From the NCBI RefSeq assembly GCF_028389875.1, contig NC_084682.1:196001-260000 (forward strand): DNA of 64,000 bases, given 5' to 3'. Below the pieces are notes generated by a model, which was given only the letters and a program-made list of their open reading frames with translations, searched no databases and was not told the DNA's origin. Made by a program: the position numbers and the translations under genes. Positions 1 through 13,900 of the stretch are shown one piece after another; position 1 is the first letter of the stretch, and the number at the start of each line of letters is the position of its first letter. This stretch comes from Rhea pennata. Taxonomy: Eukaryota; Chordata; Aves; Rheiformes; Rheidae.

Positions 1-3000
1 CAAAATTTGGGGGGATTTTTCTCACCTTGATTCTCTACAAGACCAGATACGGCCTGACAGCTCGATCCTGACTGAATGGCCTGATGAATGTTTTCCTGAA
101 AGTTTTATAGGAATATACTGCAAGTAATGTCACAGACACTGCAGTTATGTTTTATTAACATATTATTGGTTTCTTTCTCCCTGTAAAAGGAATCTTCAAT
201 ACTATCTGACATGAGCTTGTCCTTCTGCCCTACATCAGATGGGCACCAATAACCTTGCTAGAAAGCTTCAGCACATTTTATACCAAAAGATGATTTTTCT
301 TTTTTTAATAAAAAAACAGCACAGTATCTACAGTAGTTTAGTAGACTATGTTCTACTGACAATAAGAATTCTCTTTTGGATATATCTTTGTCCCCAAAAC
401 CACAGTCAATTCACAGCACTCCAAAAACCCCCCAATAAGCACTAGATTATATTCCAACTCTTACTTTAGTATAGAGGGTGCTCTGATGGGCTCCTCAACA
501 TCAGGGTTTTTACAAAATTCCTATCACGTCAGCATGTATCACACTAACAATTCAGGATAGTTCCTGTGAAATGAGCACACAGTTTATATATCCAAAACAC
601 TGCTGTTATACCATACATGCAGTCCTCCAGATTATGATGTGGAAGGTGATAGCAGAGATTTGCAAATTGAGAAGGAATTCTACTTGCTCAATCCAGCCCC
701 CAACAGTAGAAACAGCAGTAATTCTGATCTCTCTGCTGTTTAGATGAACATTACTGTTTAGCATCACACACACACACACCCCTATTGTCAATGTTAGCTA
801 CAATAATTTAACCAGGTGCAAAACATACGGAGCTTTATAAAGGCAGCATGAGGAAGATACTTGGCAAATACAGCAATATCCAAAAACAGCAGCAGCATCA
901 AACCATCTTAGGGCTGACCTTTGCACACATGGAAGTTCATAAACAAACCCAAACTGATATAGCATCTGCTAACTCTAGGAGGAGGATGTAAGCCAGATTC
1001 ATTTTGAACTGACCTGAGGCTAAATGTGTCCCAGAGGAAGCCATTTTGCAGTGTAAAATCAGCAGTGTTCTCCAGTAACGCACTTTATGATTTATGATCT
1101 GGAGAGCCATCTAGTTGTCTGTTACCTACAACGGGCCTTCTTAGAGGTGCACAGGTGGGAAGAGCATTTTCATAACATACTTTAGAGATGCAGGTTACTG
1201 CAGCCAGCAATTCCCACTAGTAACTCCGCAGAGCCCCCTGCTGTCACATCAGGACAGATTTACTGGTGGTGGTGTCTACGACTTCTGGCTCAGAGAGCTC
1301 CTGAACCACAGACTTGCAGGGAGATTTATACATGAGGAAAGGCAGATCTCTGGTCTGATCCAATATAATCATTACCTTCTTATCTGATGTTACAAAAGTG
1401 GCTGTCTTCCATTAATTTGGAAAAATTCCATCAAAAAAATCCCAGAAGGTAAAACTCGGTCCTTTACAAAATTAATTATCCTCAGTTTAATAGGACCCTG
1501 TCTCCACATAACAACAGGAGGGCTATGCCCAGCTTCACAGAGTGCTGATTCGATCTGCTGAGTTACAGCGTGGCAGCACGCATTCTCACATGCATAATAA
1601 TTTTTAATCATCCTCTAAAGCACTAAATTTCTCAATTGTTATTAAGCATTAGCAAGTCTTTAATGCATTTACTATGGACTTCACTTTCAGGATATTGTCA
1701 TAAACATTTATTTTCCATTATATCAGAAATGACAGCCATCTTAGTGGTTTCAACATTTAAACCCCCCTCAAGTATATGTTACATATAATTAGCAACCATA
1801 GTATCTCTTTTCAAGCTAGGCCTGCCTCTTTTAGGCTCTTCTGTGTTGCTTCTATGGCTCTTCAATGCTCTTCTATGGCTCCTAAAGTCACAACACAGTA
1901 ATTTAAAGTTTGCAGATTATGACAGTTCCAACAAAATTTCAAGAAATAATTTGCATGTTGAGGTAGCAATTTTCTAGGGAGGAAAAACAAAATCAGTTTT
2001 GATTAAGATGTTTTGCAACAGATGTTATTCACAAATTTTACTTTCAGTTCACCTTGGTAAAGATCATTTTCTATCTCTGAGATATTGCACATTTTTACTA
2101 ACAATCTCCTGGAAATACATCTGTGGAACACAGAATACAAATTCTTACAACAGTGGACAATGGAAGAGTCCAAGATTTTTGGCATCTGCACCTGGGTTCC
2201 ATAAGGTTTAAAAAAATCCATTTGCAATTATTGTTTTTAATCAATTTTTACTAGTAAAGGAAATATAAGGAATAAACTATATCAGAAAACACGTTTGTTA
2301 CTTGAATAGCCTCTAATGGCATAACTTCTAAACATCTCACAAGCACAAACGGACTTCCCATTACAGCTTTCCTGTCAAGTAGTAATTACTATCATTTCTG
2401 CATTGGGTGCAGAAAAAAGATGCATTCCTTCAACTAAAACAGTTAAATTAGTACAGCCTCTCATGCAGAAAAGACCTCAGGATCCCCACAGGCTCCCTGG
2501 CATTATTTCATTGGGGTACCGATTTTTAAGCACACAAACTCCTACGAGAGGACCTGATCTTGAACTCACATTTAACTTCAGTTTTCAGAGTCCAAACACT
2601 CTCCTAGGTTGATAACATGAGGATACAAAAGCAAAACACAGGCTTCCTAAGAACAAAATCTCTCAGACACTTCTGTTGAAATCAAGATGTTTAAACAGTG
2701 TTGAGAACCACAGGACTGCTTTACAGCAAGAGGAGGTAAAAAACAAAACAAGAGCAGGTTTAGCTGGTAACAGCAATACAAGACCATTAACCAAATCCCT
2801 CAAATAGTAAAGCAAATCTGGAAGAAACATTGAATACCACTGTTCACCTTACCTCTCTCCATTTTCAAGACCATCTTCCCAGCCCCAAACGCTAGACAGC
2901 AGTGCATTTCCAACAGTCACAGACTAACACCAAGTAAGGACCCACATGGCTGATACCTATCATTACATCTGCTAGCTGTTACACATTGTACTTGATCTAG

Positions 3001-3985
3001 CAAAGCCGAGAACATTCTTCCTCCTCAAATGATGCGTAACTTCAAAAGGCCAGCCCTCTAATGGTAATTACATATTATATACAACTGCACTTAAATTCTC
3101 ACAGAATAGAGAGGATACAAGGTCTGTGCCATTTGCTAATGAAGTCATGTTTAACAGTCTCATTAAAGAGACAACACTAACAAAAGTCTAAAAAGTATGT
3201 TTCTTTCAATTGAAGCAGTGGCACTTAAGTGTCCATTTCACATTTCCATCAACTCTTTTCTTCCATTACTTCCATTTTAGAAAAATCTCTGTAACAGTCT
3301 AAAACGTTTTTAAAGCTGAAGTTTTTTTAAACTCATGACACAGCTACAGAAGTTATTGCAACCCTTTACATAACTTGGTAACACACTCATTTAAATTGTC
3401 TATTTAAAAAAATAACTAGTAAACCATTCTTTTGCAATGGTATCAAATTCATTCACAGAAGATGGATTTCTGCTGAAAGGTACATAACCATTAACTATCT
3501 ACACAAGGACACTAAGTCAGATTCACTTGAATATACCTTACCCATTGTAATTATAAGGAATTGTCCCATTGATAAAGTCAAAAGACAGTCTCACATTCTT
3601 CTCTCTCAGCTTTAGGCATGTAGCTGAGGCACACAAGCCAGGCTGCCAGTGCTCCCAGAGACAGCAGAGAACCCTCACAAGGGAGAATTATCCTACTTCA
3701 GAAAACTGCCTCTCTTGACATCTAGCCTCGTAAATTAGGTTGCAAATATCCATAACAAGATTGCATTGACAGAGTATGATCATTATAATAATAAGTAGAA
3801 GAGCAATCAAGATTTCTTACAGCATGCAAAGCAAAACACAGCACATAAACAATTGCTGCTTCCAAAGAGAGGTAAGGTGTTATGTACTCTGCATTTCCCA
3901 CCTCCTCACATAATATGATCTCAATCTGGGACTGAAGTTCCTGAATACTAAAGCAAACCTAGGAACTTAAATCTCACAGACCAGA

Positions 3986-4022
3986 TTAAAAAAAAAAAAG
4001 AAGAAAGAAAGAAAGAAAAAAA
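3986..4022. repeat. A-rich / (GAAA)n tract
   Basis: A12, GAAG, then GAAA units, ending in A7. Confidence 0.9.
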
Positions 4023-4910
4023 GGCTTCTAAAAGTATGTTTAAAACCATGCCGACTGGTTAGGTTTAAAGGGAACAACACACAAAACCAAACCCCTACAA
4101 TACTCCATCAGGTGCTAAGATTCCACTTGGTTCTGCATTATTCTGCCAAGTAGCCACCTGAAGAACTCCCCAATTATGCATTCACTTGAAACAGTAAGTA
4201 TGATTCATTGAGGACTCATTCTTCATTATGATTATCATTCATTTGCTATGATTCATCAATACAGTAGAGATAGAGGTGTTTGAAAACTTCCTAGCAGCCA
4301 GTATTTTCACTAAACCTCCATTTCCCTAGAAAACATGTATATAAATGTAAAGACTCATTAAAAATTAAGAAAGAGCAAAAGAGCGGAAGATTTCCATCTT
4401 GAGCTATTTCCAGTCTAAAACAGGGAACAATAAAGCCAGGGTATACAAATATCCACATACAGGTCTGTGCAAGCATGTAGATGAGGAACTGTGACATGAA
4501 GACAACGCCCCAGAGAGACAGTTGTCATCTGTGCTCCTCAGAATTATACCTTTTAATTGTGTATATGGCACAAAAGGTCAGGGAACTTTAATGGAAATAA
4601 GAGCAACCTGCAAACCCCATAATGACAATGATGATGGGGGAAGCACAAGTCAGGGAAGAGATGGTGGTGAGAGTGGTGAGAGTTACTAGACAACACAGGG
4701 AGGAAAGCGAGGGCAAGGACAGAACTGTGTAGGAGAATCACTGTTTGCAGGACTTCATCCAAGCAGGGAGATGGTGCTTCTCAAACACCCTGCAGTAAGA
4801 CCTTAACAAATCTTTCCTCATCACCATGGTGCCCACTACCTTAGATCTTTAGCTGACCTGCTGACAACCCCAAAAACTCAACACATCTAGGTTAATCTAT
4901 TCATTTCATT

Positions 4911-4988
4911 CAAGAAAAGGTGTTGCAAAAAGCTCAAAATTCCTCTGCATTTTACAGAAGTTTGAGCTTTGTGCAACACCTTTTTTGT
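4911..4988. repeat. Long imperfect hairpin, 24-bp stem
   Basis: Arms 4915-4938 and 4961-4984 are complementary over 24 bases with a single mismatch and a 22-nt loop. The stem can be extended by a few A/T pairs with one bulge. Shape fits a miRNA-like hairpin or a short MITE. Confidence 0.85.
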
Positions 4989-5159
4989 GTTTAGTTGAGG
5001 TTTTAGCTACCTAAGTGCTTCACACTCTCTCTATCTCTTCTTTGTATTCACCCATCCTTACTGCCAATACCATCACATCAGCAAAAGGCAGGGCCTATTC
5101 AGATACAAAAATAGTCTGTGCCCACAAACTTTCCTATCTAAGATTCTAATCTAATATAA

Positions 5160-5298
5160 TCTTATCAGTTAATAGGAGTTATGAATTCAAGTCTCACCTT
5201 TGTCACTGAACTTTTCCCATATAGCTGCTCTATGAGGTTGCACTAGAAACCTTCTGAGTCCCTTTCAATCTGAACAGTCCTAGGATCCTAAGTTAGAA
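5160..5298 (+). mobile_element. Old CR1 3'-end fragment
   Basis: The stretch GAGGTTGCACTAGAAACCTT, GTCCCTTTCAATCTGAAC and TCCTAGGATCCTAA follows the layout of the CR1 3' UTR (GTTGGACTAGATGACCTTC, GTCCCTTCCAACCTGAAC, TTCTATGATCCTA). It is heavily diverged, so it is older than the other CR1 copies here. Confidence 0.55.
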
Positions 5299-5979
5299 AG
5301 AAAAGGGGGGAAAAAGGGAATGTGATCTGCTAGGGCAACAGGAAGGAACGCAAACACTTGTGGAAAAGCAGAGACCACAAGTCATTCAAAGAATGCTGGC
5401 AGGACATGTTTCTGTTTGAAGAGTAAATGGAAAGCAGCAAGAGAAGTCAGCATCAGCTAAACCACTTGTATGGTAAGGCAACCAACAATCCTTCTAGGCA
5501 AGATACATATATCTCAAGATTACGCAGTGAACTTAGAAGCAGGCAGGCTAGTAAGCAAAAGAAGAGAAGCTACTTCTGACAGAAAACAAGAGGTTAGGCC
5601 AGCCAAAGTTTAGCTCTATTACTGCAGTAAGTTCACAGCAGTCAGCCAAGATCAGAATCCTGTTGTTAGGGTACTGCAAAAACAGAGCAGCAGACAGCCT
5701 GTAACCCTGCAGAAGCCCATTTAAACACTTACATTGCAAGAGAAAGAAATTTCTGCAGCATTCAGAATTGAGTATGGAAGATCTGCTGCTTTGGTTCAGG
5801 CCCATTCTTAAGAAAATATCTGATCTGTTTAACAATCTGTTGTCTATTTTGAACATACGATTCACTCTGAAAATGATCAGGCATCATTCTGGAAAACAGA
5901 AAAGCTGGATTTCCTTCTCACCATACTCCAGACTGCTTTTTCATCTTATGCAGAAAAAGTGCTAATATTTCTGGAAGAA

Positions 5980-6030
5980 GTATTAATATCTATTCATTAT
6001 TATATTATTCATTATTAGTATCTATTCATT
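5980..6030. repeat. AT-rich degenerate tandem repeat
   Basis: Repeated ATCTATTCATTA and ATTATTCATTATTA units over about 50 bp. Confidence 0.7.
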
Positions 6031-6733
6031 AGAAGCACAGTGAAAAAATGCAATTGTCATACTGGTATTACATTTTAACTTCATAATCCATTTAAAAAGC
6101 CAACTAATACCATATTCTTTGAAAACATTAACTTTTTCTTCCCTCCTTTCTAAAGACAATGGAGAGTAAATGGTTTCTAAGCATTAGAGATGTTATAATC
6201 AAACTCTAAGCCAGGTTTTCATTTCTGTATTTCCACCGAAGATTAAAGGTTCATCTGCTTTGTGTTTAATCACATTGAAAGTGCTTCACCTTCACTGTAC
6301 TGAGACCCTTAGGAGACAAAGGGACTTTCAGAGCCATGCAGAGATGAGAAGACAGGTTCATCATTTGTTTTAAAATCTTTCATAGTGGAGTTTAAAAGGA
6401 GGTTCTCTGGAACCTCCTCAAAAGGGGTACTATACTACTGCCACTGCACTTTCTACTGCACTTTCAGCTAGGACTGCACTGCTTTAGCTCACACAGTGAA
6501 CACTCAAGATCTCGAGTTCACTTCTAACTGACAGACCACGCTAGGTCAGTTATACTCAAGCAACAGTCAGTTGTACTTAAATCCAGTGCTTTTAGAATTT
6601 ATGGGATTAGTTCACAGATGGAAATCTCTCAAAAATACCAAAATTCAACTAGTTTTTACAATTTAGCTCATATAAAGGGGCCAGCTAAAATAAATTACCT
6701 GTCTTTCCCCCTGCCTTTCACTTGGCATCAAGA

Positions 6734-6770
6734 CCAAGATAATAGGATAGCAGTATCCTATTATTCTGGT
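6734..6770. repeat. Inverted repeat, 11-bp perfect arms
   Basis: Arms 6739-6749 (ATAATAGGATA) and 6754-6764 pair perfectly across a 4-nt loop; further outside, ACC/GGT continue an imperfect stem. Confidence 0.85.
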
Positions 6771-9316
6771 TTTGCCTCTAGAGTAAATATATCTTAAACC
6801 AGGCTGATACCAAAAAACTTGGACGGGTAGGCATAAGCATATATACATGTGTATAAATGAAATCATGGTAAAGACATTCAAACTCGAAAGATAAAAATAC
6901 TCCCTTGGGTTATACATAGTGCATTCTGATCAGAGGGAACACATCAAAGAGAATACCAATAAGCTCCTACTGATGCAACTGAGCAGACCGCATTTGAGTG
7001 GGCCAAGTTTCTGATCATCATCAATACCTCATTTATGGACAGTTCTGTAACACAGAGCTTCACTTCAGAAAGGGACAGATGCAGGCACTTTAGAAAAAGG
7101 TCACCAGAGGCTGAAGTCAGCTGTGTACAGAGCAACCAGAGCAAAAAACAAGGTAAAAGCATCACTTTTTTCAAGGGAGAAGCTTTAAACATCCATAACC
7201 CATTTATAGATTTCAGGGAGCATAGATGTCAAAGGGATCATTGGAACTTCTGTCCAAAAGAGCACACTGTCCACCAAAAAGATTAACTTGAAGAGAGTAA
7301 TGATCTACAGTAAAAATTTGCATTCACATATAAAGTGGTCTCACATATGACCCCAGACCTTTGTAGGTTGGTGGTGGGCGAAAAGAGAGCAGCTAGGAAG
7401 AAAAGCAGACAGACACCCTTCCTGAAATGGGATAGGGAAAATTAAGGTAGATTGTACAAGGATCCATACAGGAGCAAAGCCATTTCAAAACCAATGGCCT
7501 GAAAAAAACTGAAAAAAAGATAGCAGCTCAAAGCTGAAGCTGCCTAACTGAATCATTATTGTTTCACTATATGTATTTCCATTTTTCACTTTTACTTCCT
7601 CTTTCAAATACGTTACCAAAAATAATACAGCAGGACCTTCTCCATTTCCTGATAGCTTCTGCTGGGTTTCAGATAGCTGAAAAACAGGTCTGCTAAGACA
7701 CACAACTTGCCCAGATGTCATAGCAAATCCAGCACATACTATATGGAAGAGCACAGAGGAAAGCAGTCAGTCCTATAAAACCTGTTAATTGCACAGCCAG
7801 CTGTATTATCTGGAAAAGTTACAGGCACAAAGAGGCACACTGCATCCCCAAATGCCATACTAAATGCTTAAATACAGCAGAGAACAACTGAGGGTCATGC
7901 ATTCTGCCCACCACATGGGAAATCTGCCAAGCGGCTCCCATTGACAGTCACAGATGACGTTCATTGCATCTGTGGGTGCAAAGCCAAGAAAGTCCCACCA
8001 GCCCTTCTGTGGAGCTGCTTATCTGTTTTTCTTACAGCCCAGGCTGGAACCAAAATGTCTCCTTCCCTCAGGCAGGCCACAACACCTCTGGCAAGTAGGG
8101 AGATGGAGCACAAGGAGAAAGAAATGGGTGCACAGGGTATTTAAATGACCCTGTTACACACACAAAAAAACCACTGGCAGAACTCAGCACAGAGTCAGCA
8201 ACTTAAATAAATGCAGGAGAGAAAGGACAGTCTATGTATAGTTCAGACACAGATGAAGGAGACAAAAAAAAGCTCATGTTTGGTCTTGGGCTTTGCTATA
8301 AACTCAGCTGGACAAATCAATTGCAGCAGGATTTCTTCAACAGCAGCTAGCAGTAATCTACAGCTGATAAAATGGTCAGACCATGGCTCAAGTCTGCGAT
8401 TACAGTTTCAGGGTTCCTCAAACTAATGATGCTACAGCCACGAAACTCCAGTCTAGTACAACCTCATAATACAATCTCCTCTGTTAAAAATATTCAGCAT
8501 AGCTAACCTTGTACCAAACAGCTTCGTGACAATCAGGTACTCTCTGCCTGCAGTCTGAACAGAACCATAACCTGGCATAAATTCTGTGTTTTGCGCTCTA
8601 ACTAGTTTGATGGAAGTGTGACTGTATACCTGATCCAAACAAACATTATATAGCAGGCAATACCACACAAATTCAGAATTAATGGCTGTGGACAGCAAGC
8701 AGCACTTCTGAAAATTGGTAGTCTTTCTCTGAAGTCCTCAGCAGCGAGTCAAGGAGAAGATTTGATCCCAACCCCACTCTCTCATCTAGTTAGGCTGGCC
8801 TCTGTCCCTGAAGAGCCCAACACTTTCCCGCGCATGCCTGGACCCAGCAGAATTGGATTCCAATCTCATTTGCAACATCTGTGGTCAGTGAGAATACACT
8901 AATAGCAGCTTTATGATAGAGAAGCAATGTACTGCAATTTACTACCAAAGTCTTTGATTATTTTTGAGGAGACAGAATTAACATGTACTGACATTATTTT
9001 TAAATGAGAAAAATAAATCTAATATTGCATTTCTATTAAGAGAAGTAGTAACATGCTCACATTTTTTTCCCCAGTTCTGCATATGTTAAGATTCAGTTTC
9101 CAGCATTTACTGCCTTGAACTGTTTGAAGTTCATTGCCCTATTCTGAAATAACCAGGCTATCAGTCTGCATGGAATCCACATTTCACAAGACCCCTTCTT
9201 AAGGGCAATGTGCAAAGATTATCAGCCCTGCTTAAAAGACACCTAGAGGGTTAAATAGTTAAAATGTTCACTAAAGAACACTTCTTGGCTAATGGATTGG
9301 CTTTGCTCCAGTCGCA

Positions 9317-9400
9317 AACTTGCCAGTGATTTACTGCGTGATGCTGGACACGTTTTCTCTTTCCCCCGTCCTTTACCTGTCTCATCCATTTTAGGTTCTG
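9317..9400 (+). mobile_element. Possible MIR-like SINE remnant
   Basis: GTGATTTACTGCGTGATGCT followed by a C/T-rich stretch and CATCCATTTTAGG resembles the sense MIR core (ACTAGCTGTGTGACCTTGG, then CTCATCTGTAAAATGG). The match is weak. Confidence 0.35.
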
Positions 9401-10087
9401 ACTGAACGGTTTCTACAGTGCTGAGTCCAGTAGCCCCAAAGGTTGGCTGGAACCTGTCAATGCTGGGTGAGGGAGCTACCTTGCTTTGTGCAGAAGACCA
9501 ATACCCACAGCGCTACTGGATTCCCATTTCTGGCTCGCCTCAGAAAACTCACCAAGTCCAGAGGGATGTGTGGCTCTGCTGATCTCACTTGGCATCAAGA
9601 TTATGCATTTGATCTGGAGATAACAAAGCTGCTTTTTTAATATCCTCAGAGACACAGTGTCCCTCATAGGCTGTTCATTGCCATGGAACTCAGTCTCTCA
9701 AGTCAAAACCTGTGCCTCAGTCCCTAATTAAAGTTATTAAGAAGATGCCTAAGTATTTAAGGGTGCTTAAATGCTAAGGGAAGTCACTTACTGCATTCAC
9801 CATGAGAGTCACGCTCCTTTAGGCAGCTCAGCCAATGCACATTTGTCATCGGTAGCAACTTGATGAGATGCAGAGGATGCCTGAGCTATGCAAAGTTCAG
9901 AGGCAGAAGCTACTCTCTACAGAGCTTTCTACTCAATGATAGTAGTAACTACTCTAAAAGAAATCTCTTTTAATATTAATCACAAACTAGAGAAATCAAC
10001 TAGGCTACAATTCCCTAGCATCTCAGTACTCTGAATGAGTTTAATTAGAACTCTCAGTTTCAAATAAATGGTAAAAATGCAAGTATT

Positions 10088-10940
10088 ATGGAATCACAGA
10101 ATGGTTAAAGTCGGAAGGGACCTTCGGAGATGATCCAAGTCCAAGCCCTCTGCTCAGTCAGGGTCACCTAGAACAGGTTTCCCAGGACCAAGTTTGGATG
10201 GCTTTAGAGCATCTCCAAGGAAGGAGACTCCACAACCTCTCTGGGCAACCTATTCCTGGGCTCTGTCACCTTCACAGTTAAAAAAATAAGTAAATAAACA
10301 AAACCACCCTTCTACCACACTAGGCACCCAGTGTCTGGCTCTGTCTTAGTTACACCCTCCCTTCAGATATTTATAAATATTGATACTAACCCCCTAAGCC
10401 TTCTCTTCACTAGGCTAAACCATTCCAGCCCTCTCAGCCTTCCCTCATAAGACAGATGCTCCAGTCCCTTATCATTTAAGTAGCTCTTTGACTTGCTCCA
10501 GTATGTGCAGATCTCTCCAATACCTCAGAGCCCAGAACTGGACATACCAGTCCAAATGTTGCTTTACAGTGTGGAGTAGAGGGGAAGAATCACCTCTTTC
10601 AACCTGCTGGCAATGCTCCCCCTAACGCAGCCGAGGATTCTGTTGGCCTTCTTTGCCACAAGGGCACATCACTGGCTCACAGTCAATTTGTTGTTCACCA
10701 GACCCCCAGGACCTTTTCCGCAGAGGTGCTTTCCAGTTAGTTGACCCCAGCCTGTAACAATGCAGGGGGCTATTTCTCCCTAGGTGCAAGACTTTGCATT
10801 TTCCCTTTATTGAACTTCAACTAGGCTTACCACCACTGATCACAACCCTTTTAAGCTCTGCCATTCAGCCAGTTTTTAATCCACCTCACTGTCTGTGTCA
10901 TAGCTTCACCAATCACCCCTCCAACTAACTGTGCACAACT
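10088..10940 (-). mobile_element. CR1 LINE, 5'-truncated, inverted
   Basis: On the plus strand it begins with the inverted CR1 3' end (GGAATCACAGAATGG, then GGAAGGGACCTTCGGAGATG) and continues through recognisable antisense ORF2, such as CTCCACAACCTCTCTGGGCA, CCAGAACTGGACA and GGCCTTCTTTGCCACAAGGG. The reading frame is broken throughout, so this is an old dead copy. The far end is approximate. Confidence 0.9.
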
Positions 10941-13900
10941 AGCCTGGAGAAACAGAAATGGAACGTGACCTAGTCAAGCCTGCAAAGCACCTCAGCAAAG
11001 CAGCTCACACTGGAGACCTATGTTGCATCCAATAGGCTAATACTCTTTGTGGTGCTATTTTCCAGATGTTAGCCTGAGCCCTCAATCCACAAAGGTTTTC
11101 TGAAAAAGAAAGTCAGGGAGTTAAAAAGCAGCCTTTTGAAACAAAAGTCTCCAAACCTTTTTTAAAAAAAATCTGCTACCAGAATACAAATATTAAGTAG
11201 AAAGATGCAGCTGCACAGAGGAGGAAAAAAGTCATTCATTATCTACACCATTGAAAGTGGATGCAGCGAGGGCTGAGTTATATACGTCAAGGAGCCAGGC
11301 ACCAGAAGCAGGTACTTGCAGTGGGGAGCAACAGAAGCTTATGTAACATTTTGTTGGTTTTCAATAGAGTGCAGTCATGCTAAAATTTATACCACTATGT
11401 TATGGATTTTGTGGCTGAATAGCTTAAGCATTAAGACTGCAGAGCAAAAACCAAAGAGTTTCAGAATCTCCCCTTTAGGCACTACAGCAGACAGTAATAT
11501 TATGCTTTATCTACAAAATTGGTGCAAATTTGGAAAGTGTTACCAAAATACAATGTGCTAGGCAGACTATTCTCTCCATTCTTATGCCTGCATGAAACAA
11601 AAAGGCAGACTTTGCTCAGCTACCAGCTGGGACATTTTCCAGGTTTGGCTTACTGATCGAGAGAAAAAAAAGCATGTCATTTCCCTGCCCGTGGTGCTAG
11701 CAATGAGCAGTTCCACCATCAGACAAGGTAGTTTGAACAAAATACAGCCCTATGAACATCAGGCTGAAGTGTACTTTTTGTCCGGTCTGCTTCTGCCATG
11801 GTATCACAGTAACAAAATTTGTTTCATTACCTTCATAAGCTCCTCTTAAAAAACATAGAAGGGACAGCCTTCATTACTTCAACTGGAAGTTACTTACAGC
11901 ATGCTGGTACTCTGTAACTTTCTCCCTTATTTTCTGCCTTGATGTATTCATGGCTGCTCTGTACCCACATCCACATAGTTTAGAGTCAACATCAGTTTCA
12001 ATACTTTTTCTTTCATGCCTCTACCACTCACCATCCTAATCTACAGCACTGAAACCAGATTTGAATTTGCTGGGCAAAGAAAGCCCAGCTCTTCCCAATT
12101 TTTTTTACAACGGATGACTCCTCCTATTCTCTCTACAATCCTTTTTGGCATCCTTTTATGCTTCCTTGTAGATGAGCAGCTATCAGGGAACAGTCAACTA
12201 CCATGTTAGAAATGAGGAATGAGCACAGCTGAAAACACAGAAGCTGCTGCTGTCACAACTCCTAACCTCTAATGTAGAAGCTAGGAAAATAGGGAAGAAG
12301 CTGTTGTGAAATTCTGTGGAAAAATCCTAAGAAGAAAAATCATTATTCACTCGGAAAGAAGTCCAAAATGTTATGAGAAGAACTAACTCGAGGGACTGCT
12401 AGAAGACAATTCCTGTCAGAGGCATCAACCACGTGAGGTGTCTGACTGCACCTGCTGCCACACCACATGCAGAAGATCAGCATCTGCAGCTCAAGGCAAG
12501 AGGCTGGAGACGCTTTAGGAAAATGAGAATGGCAAAGAGTTCTCCTTTGGGAAGAGCACAGCAACACTTTGCACAAGATGTTATTAAAGATGCAAGAGAT
12601 ACACACTGCTAATACACATCCTATTGTCACACACTATCAACCTCCCTAACCTTCAGGGAATTGTACTACCTGCACAGCAAAAGCATGGAAGTCTTGACAA
12701 AAGCTTAACACTTGCCTACAAAGGCATACATAAAAATATACACAGGACAGAGCGGTTTTTTGTTTACATTTTAGGAGTGAAAAAGCACTAAAACATAGGA
12801 AAAGGCACAGATGTAGCATTACTGAATTTTAGTGCCAGCACTACAGCACTGTGCAACACATGACTCACAGAAACAACAGCTCTAAGGTGTTGCAGGTCAT
12901 TTGCTATCTTTAACCATTTACATTTCTGGGGTATTCTGCTATTCAAAGCTTCCCTTCAGACCTAATCACTTTTAAATATTAACCATGTACAAGCAGTACT
13001 GAAAGAACAAGGAAAGCTGTTCATTCTCCAGGTCTGTACTTTCCTAATATTGGATGCAGTGGCTTCCAGGAACATTGCATACAAAGCAGCAAGGCCCTGT
13101 CCACAACCGGAAGTTGCCACTTCCCTTAGCCACAGACTTAATACTGGCACACCTTCACCTCAGAACACCTCAGTTCACCTCAGCATGATGCCCACAGAAG
13201 ATGGAAACAAATACACAAGTACAAACATACCCCACATCACAGGAAAGCATGCAAGGGATTGCACTGATATACTTGCAACTTATAAATGGACTTTTGAATT
13301 TAAATATCTCCCTAACAGCAGCATTCCAGTGTTACTTAATTTGCGCTAAATATCTCCTGATGAATCATGTAAAGTTGAAGGGACTTCTGGTCAAAGGGCC
13401 TTACAGCAAGGCTGCTTTGTTGCCAAAATAAAAGGCTTTCAACTTCAGCCACTAAAATTTGCTTGGAAAGAAGGGAGAAGGATATATAAATAAAAGTGTT
13501 AAAAACCTCACCAGTACTCAAAAGAAAACAGCAGCTCCCTGCAAAAGAACTGCCACTAAACTGACTGAAAATGAGCAAACGTGCTGGTGCCAAAGAGAAA
13601 GCTTCCAGCAACCTTAGAGTTCTAAGACAGAACATGAAGGGAGGGCAGGAAAAAGTATCATCAACCCCCAAGCAGAAATTCTGATGGCGACAGAAGTCCT
13701 TGGGAGCATCAGTTTTATTATATTCTGCTAAGAATGCTTCTGGATTTAGCAGCTGTTTAAGCATAGCCACAGTGAAGAGCACAAGTCTGTGTAAACTAGA
13801 TGCAGCCACTCATAACATCCACATTTATTTGCTGGCTAGACTGCACAGCATCGCTCTAGCGCATTAGTCTTATTGAGTTTGCTTCACTCTGTGTCAACAG

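Noticed and set aside
4911-4988. Identity as MADE1 / mir-548 family
   Set aside because: The arm sequence does not match the MADE1 pattern I remember. Only the overall shape is similar.
13336-13809. 157-codon open frame on the minus strand
   Set aside because: It is the longest frame in the left half, but it shows no domain, no splice context, no conserved motif and ordinary AT-rich composition. Chance is sufficient.
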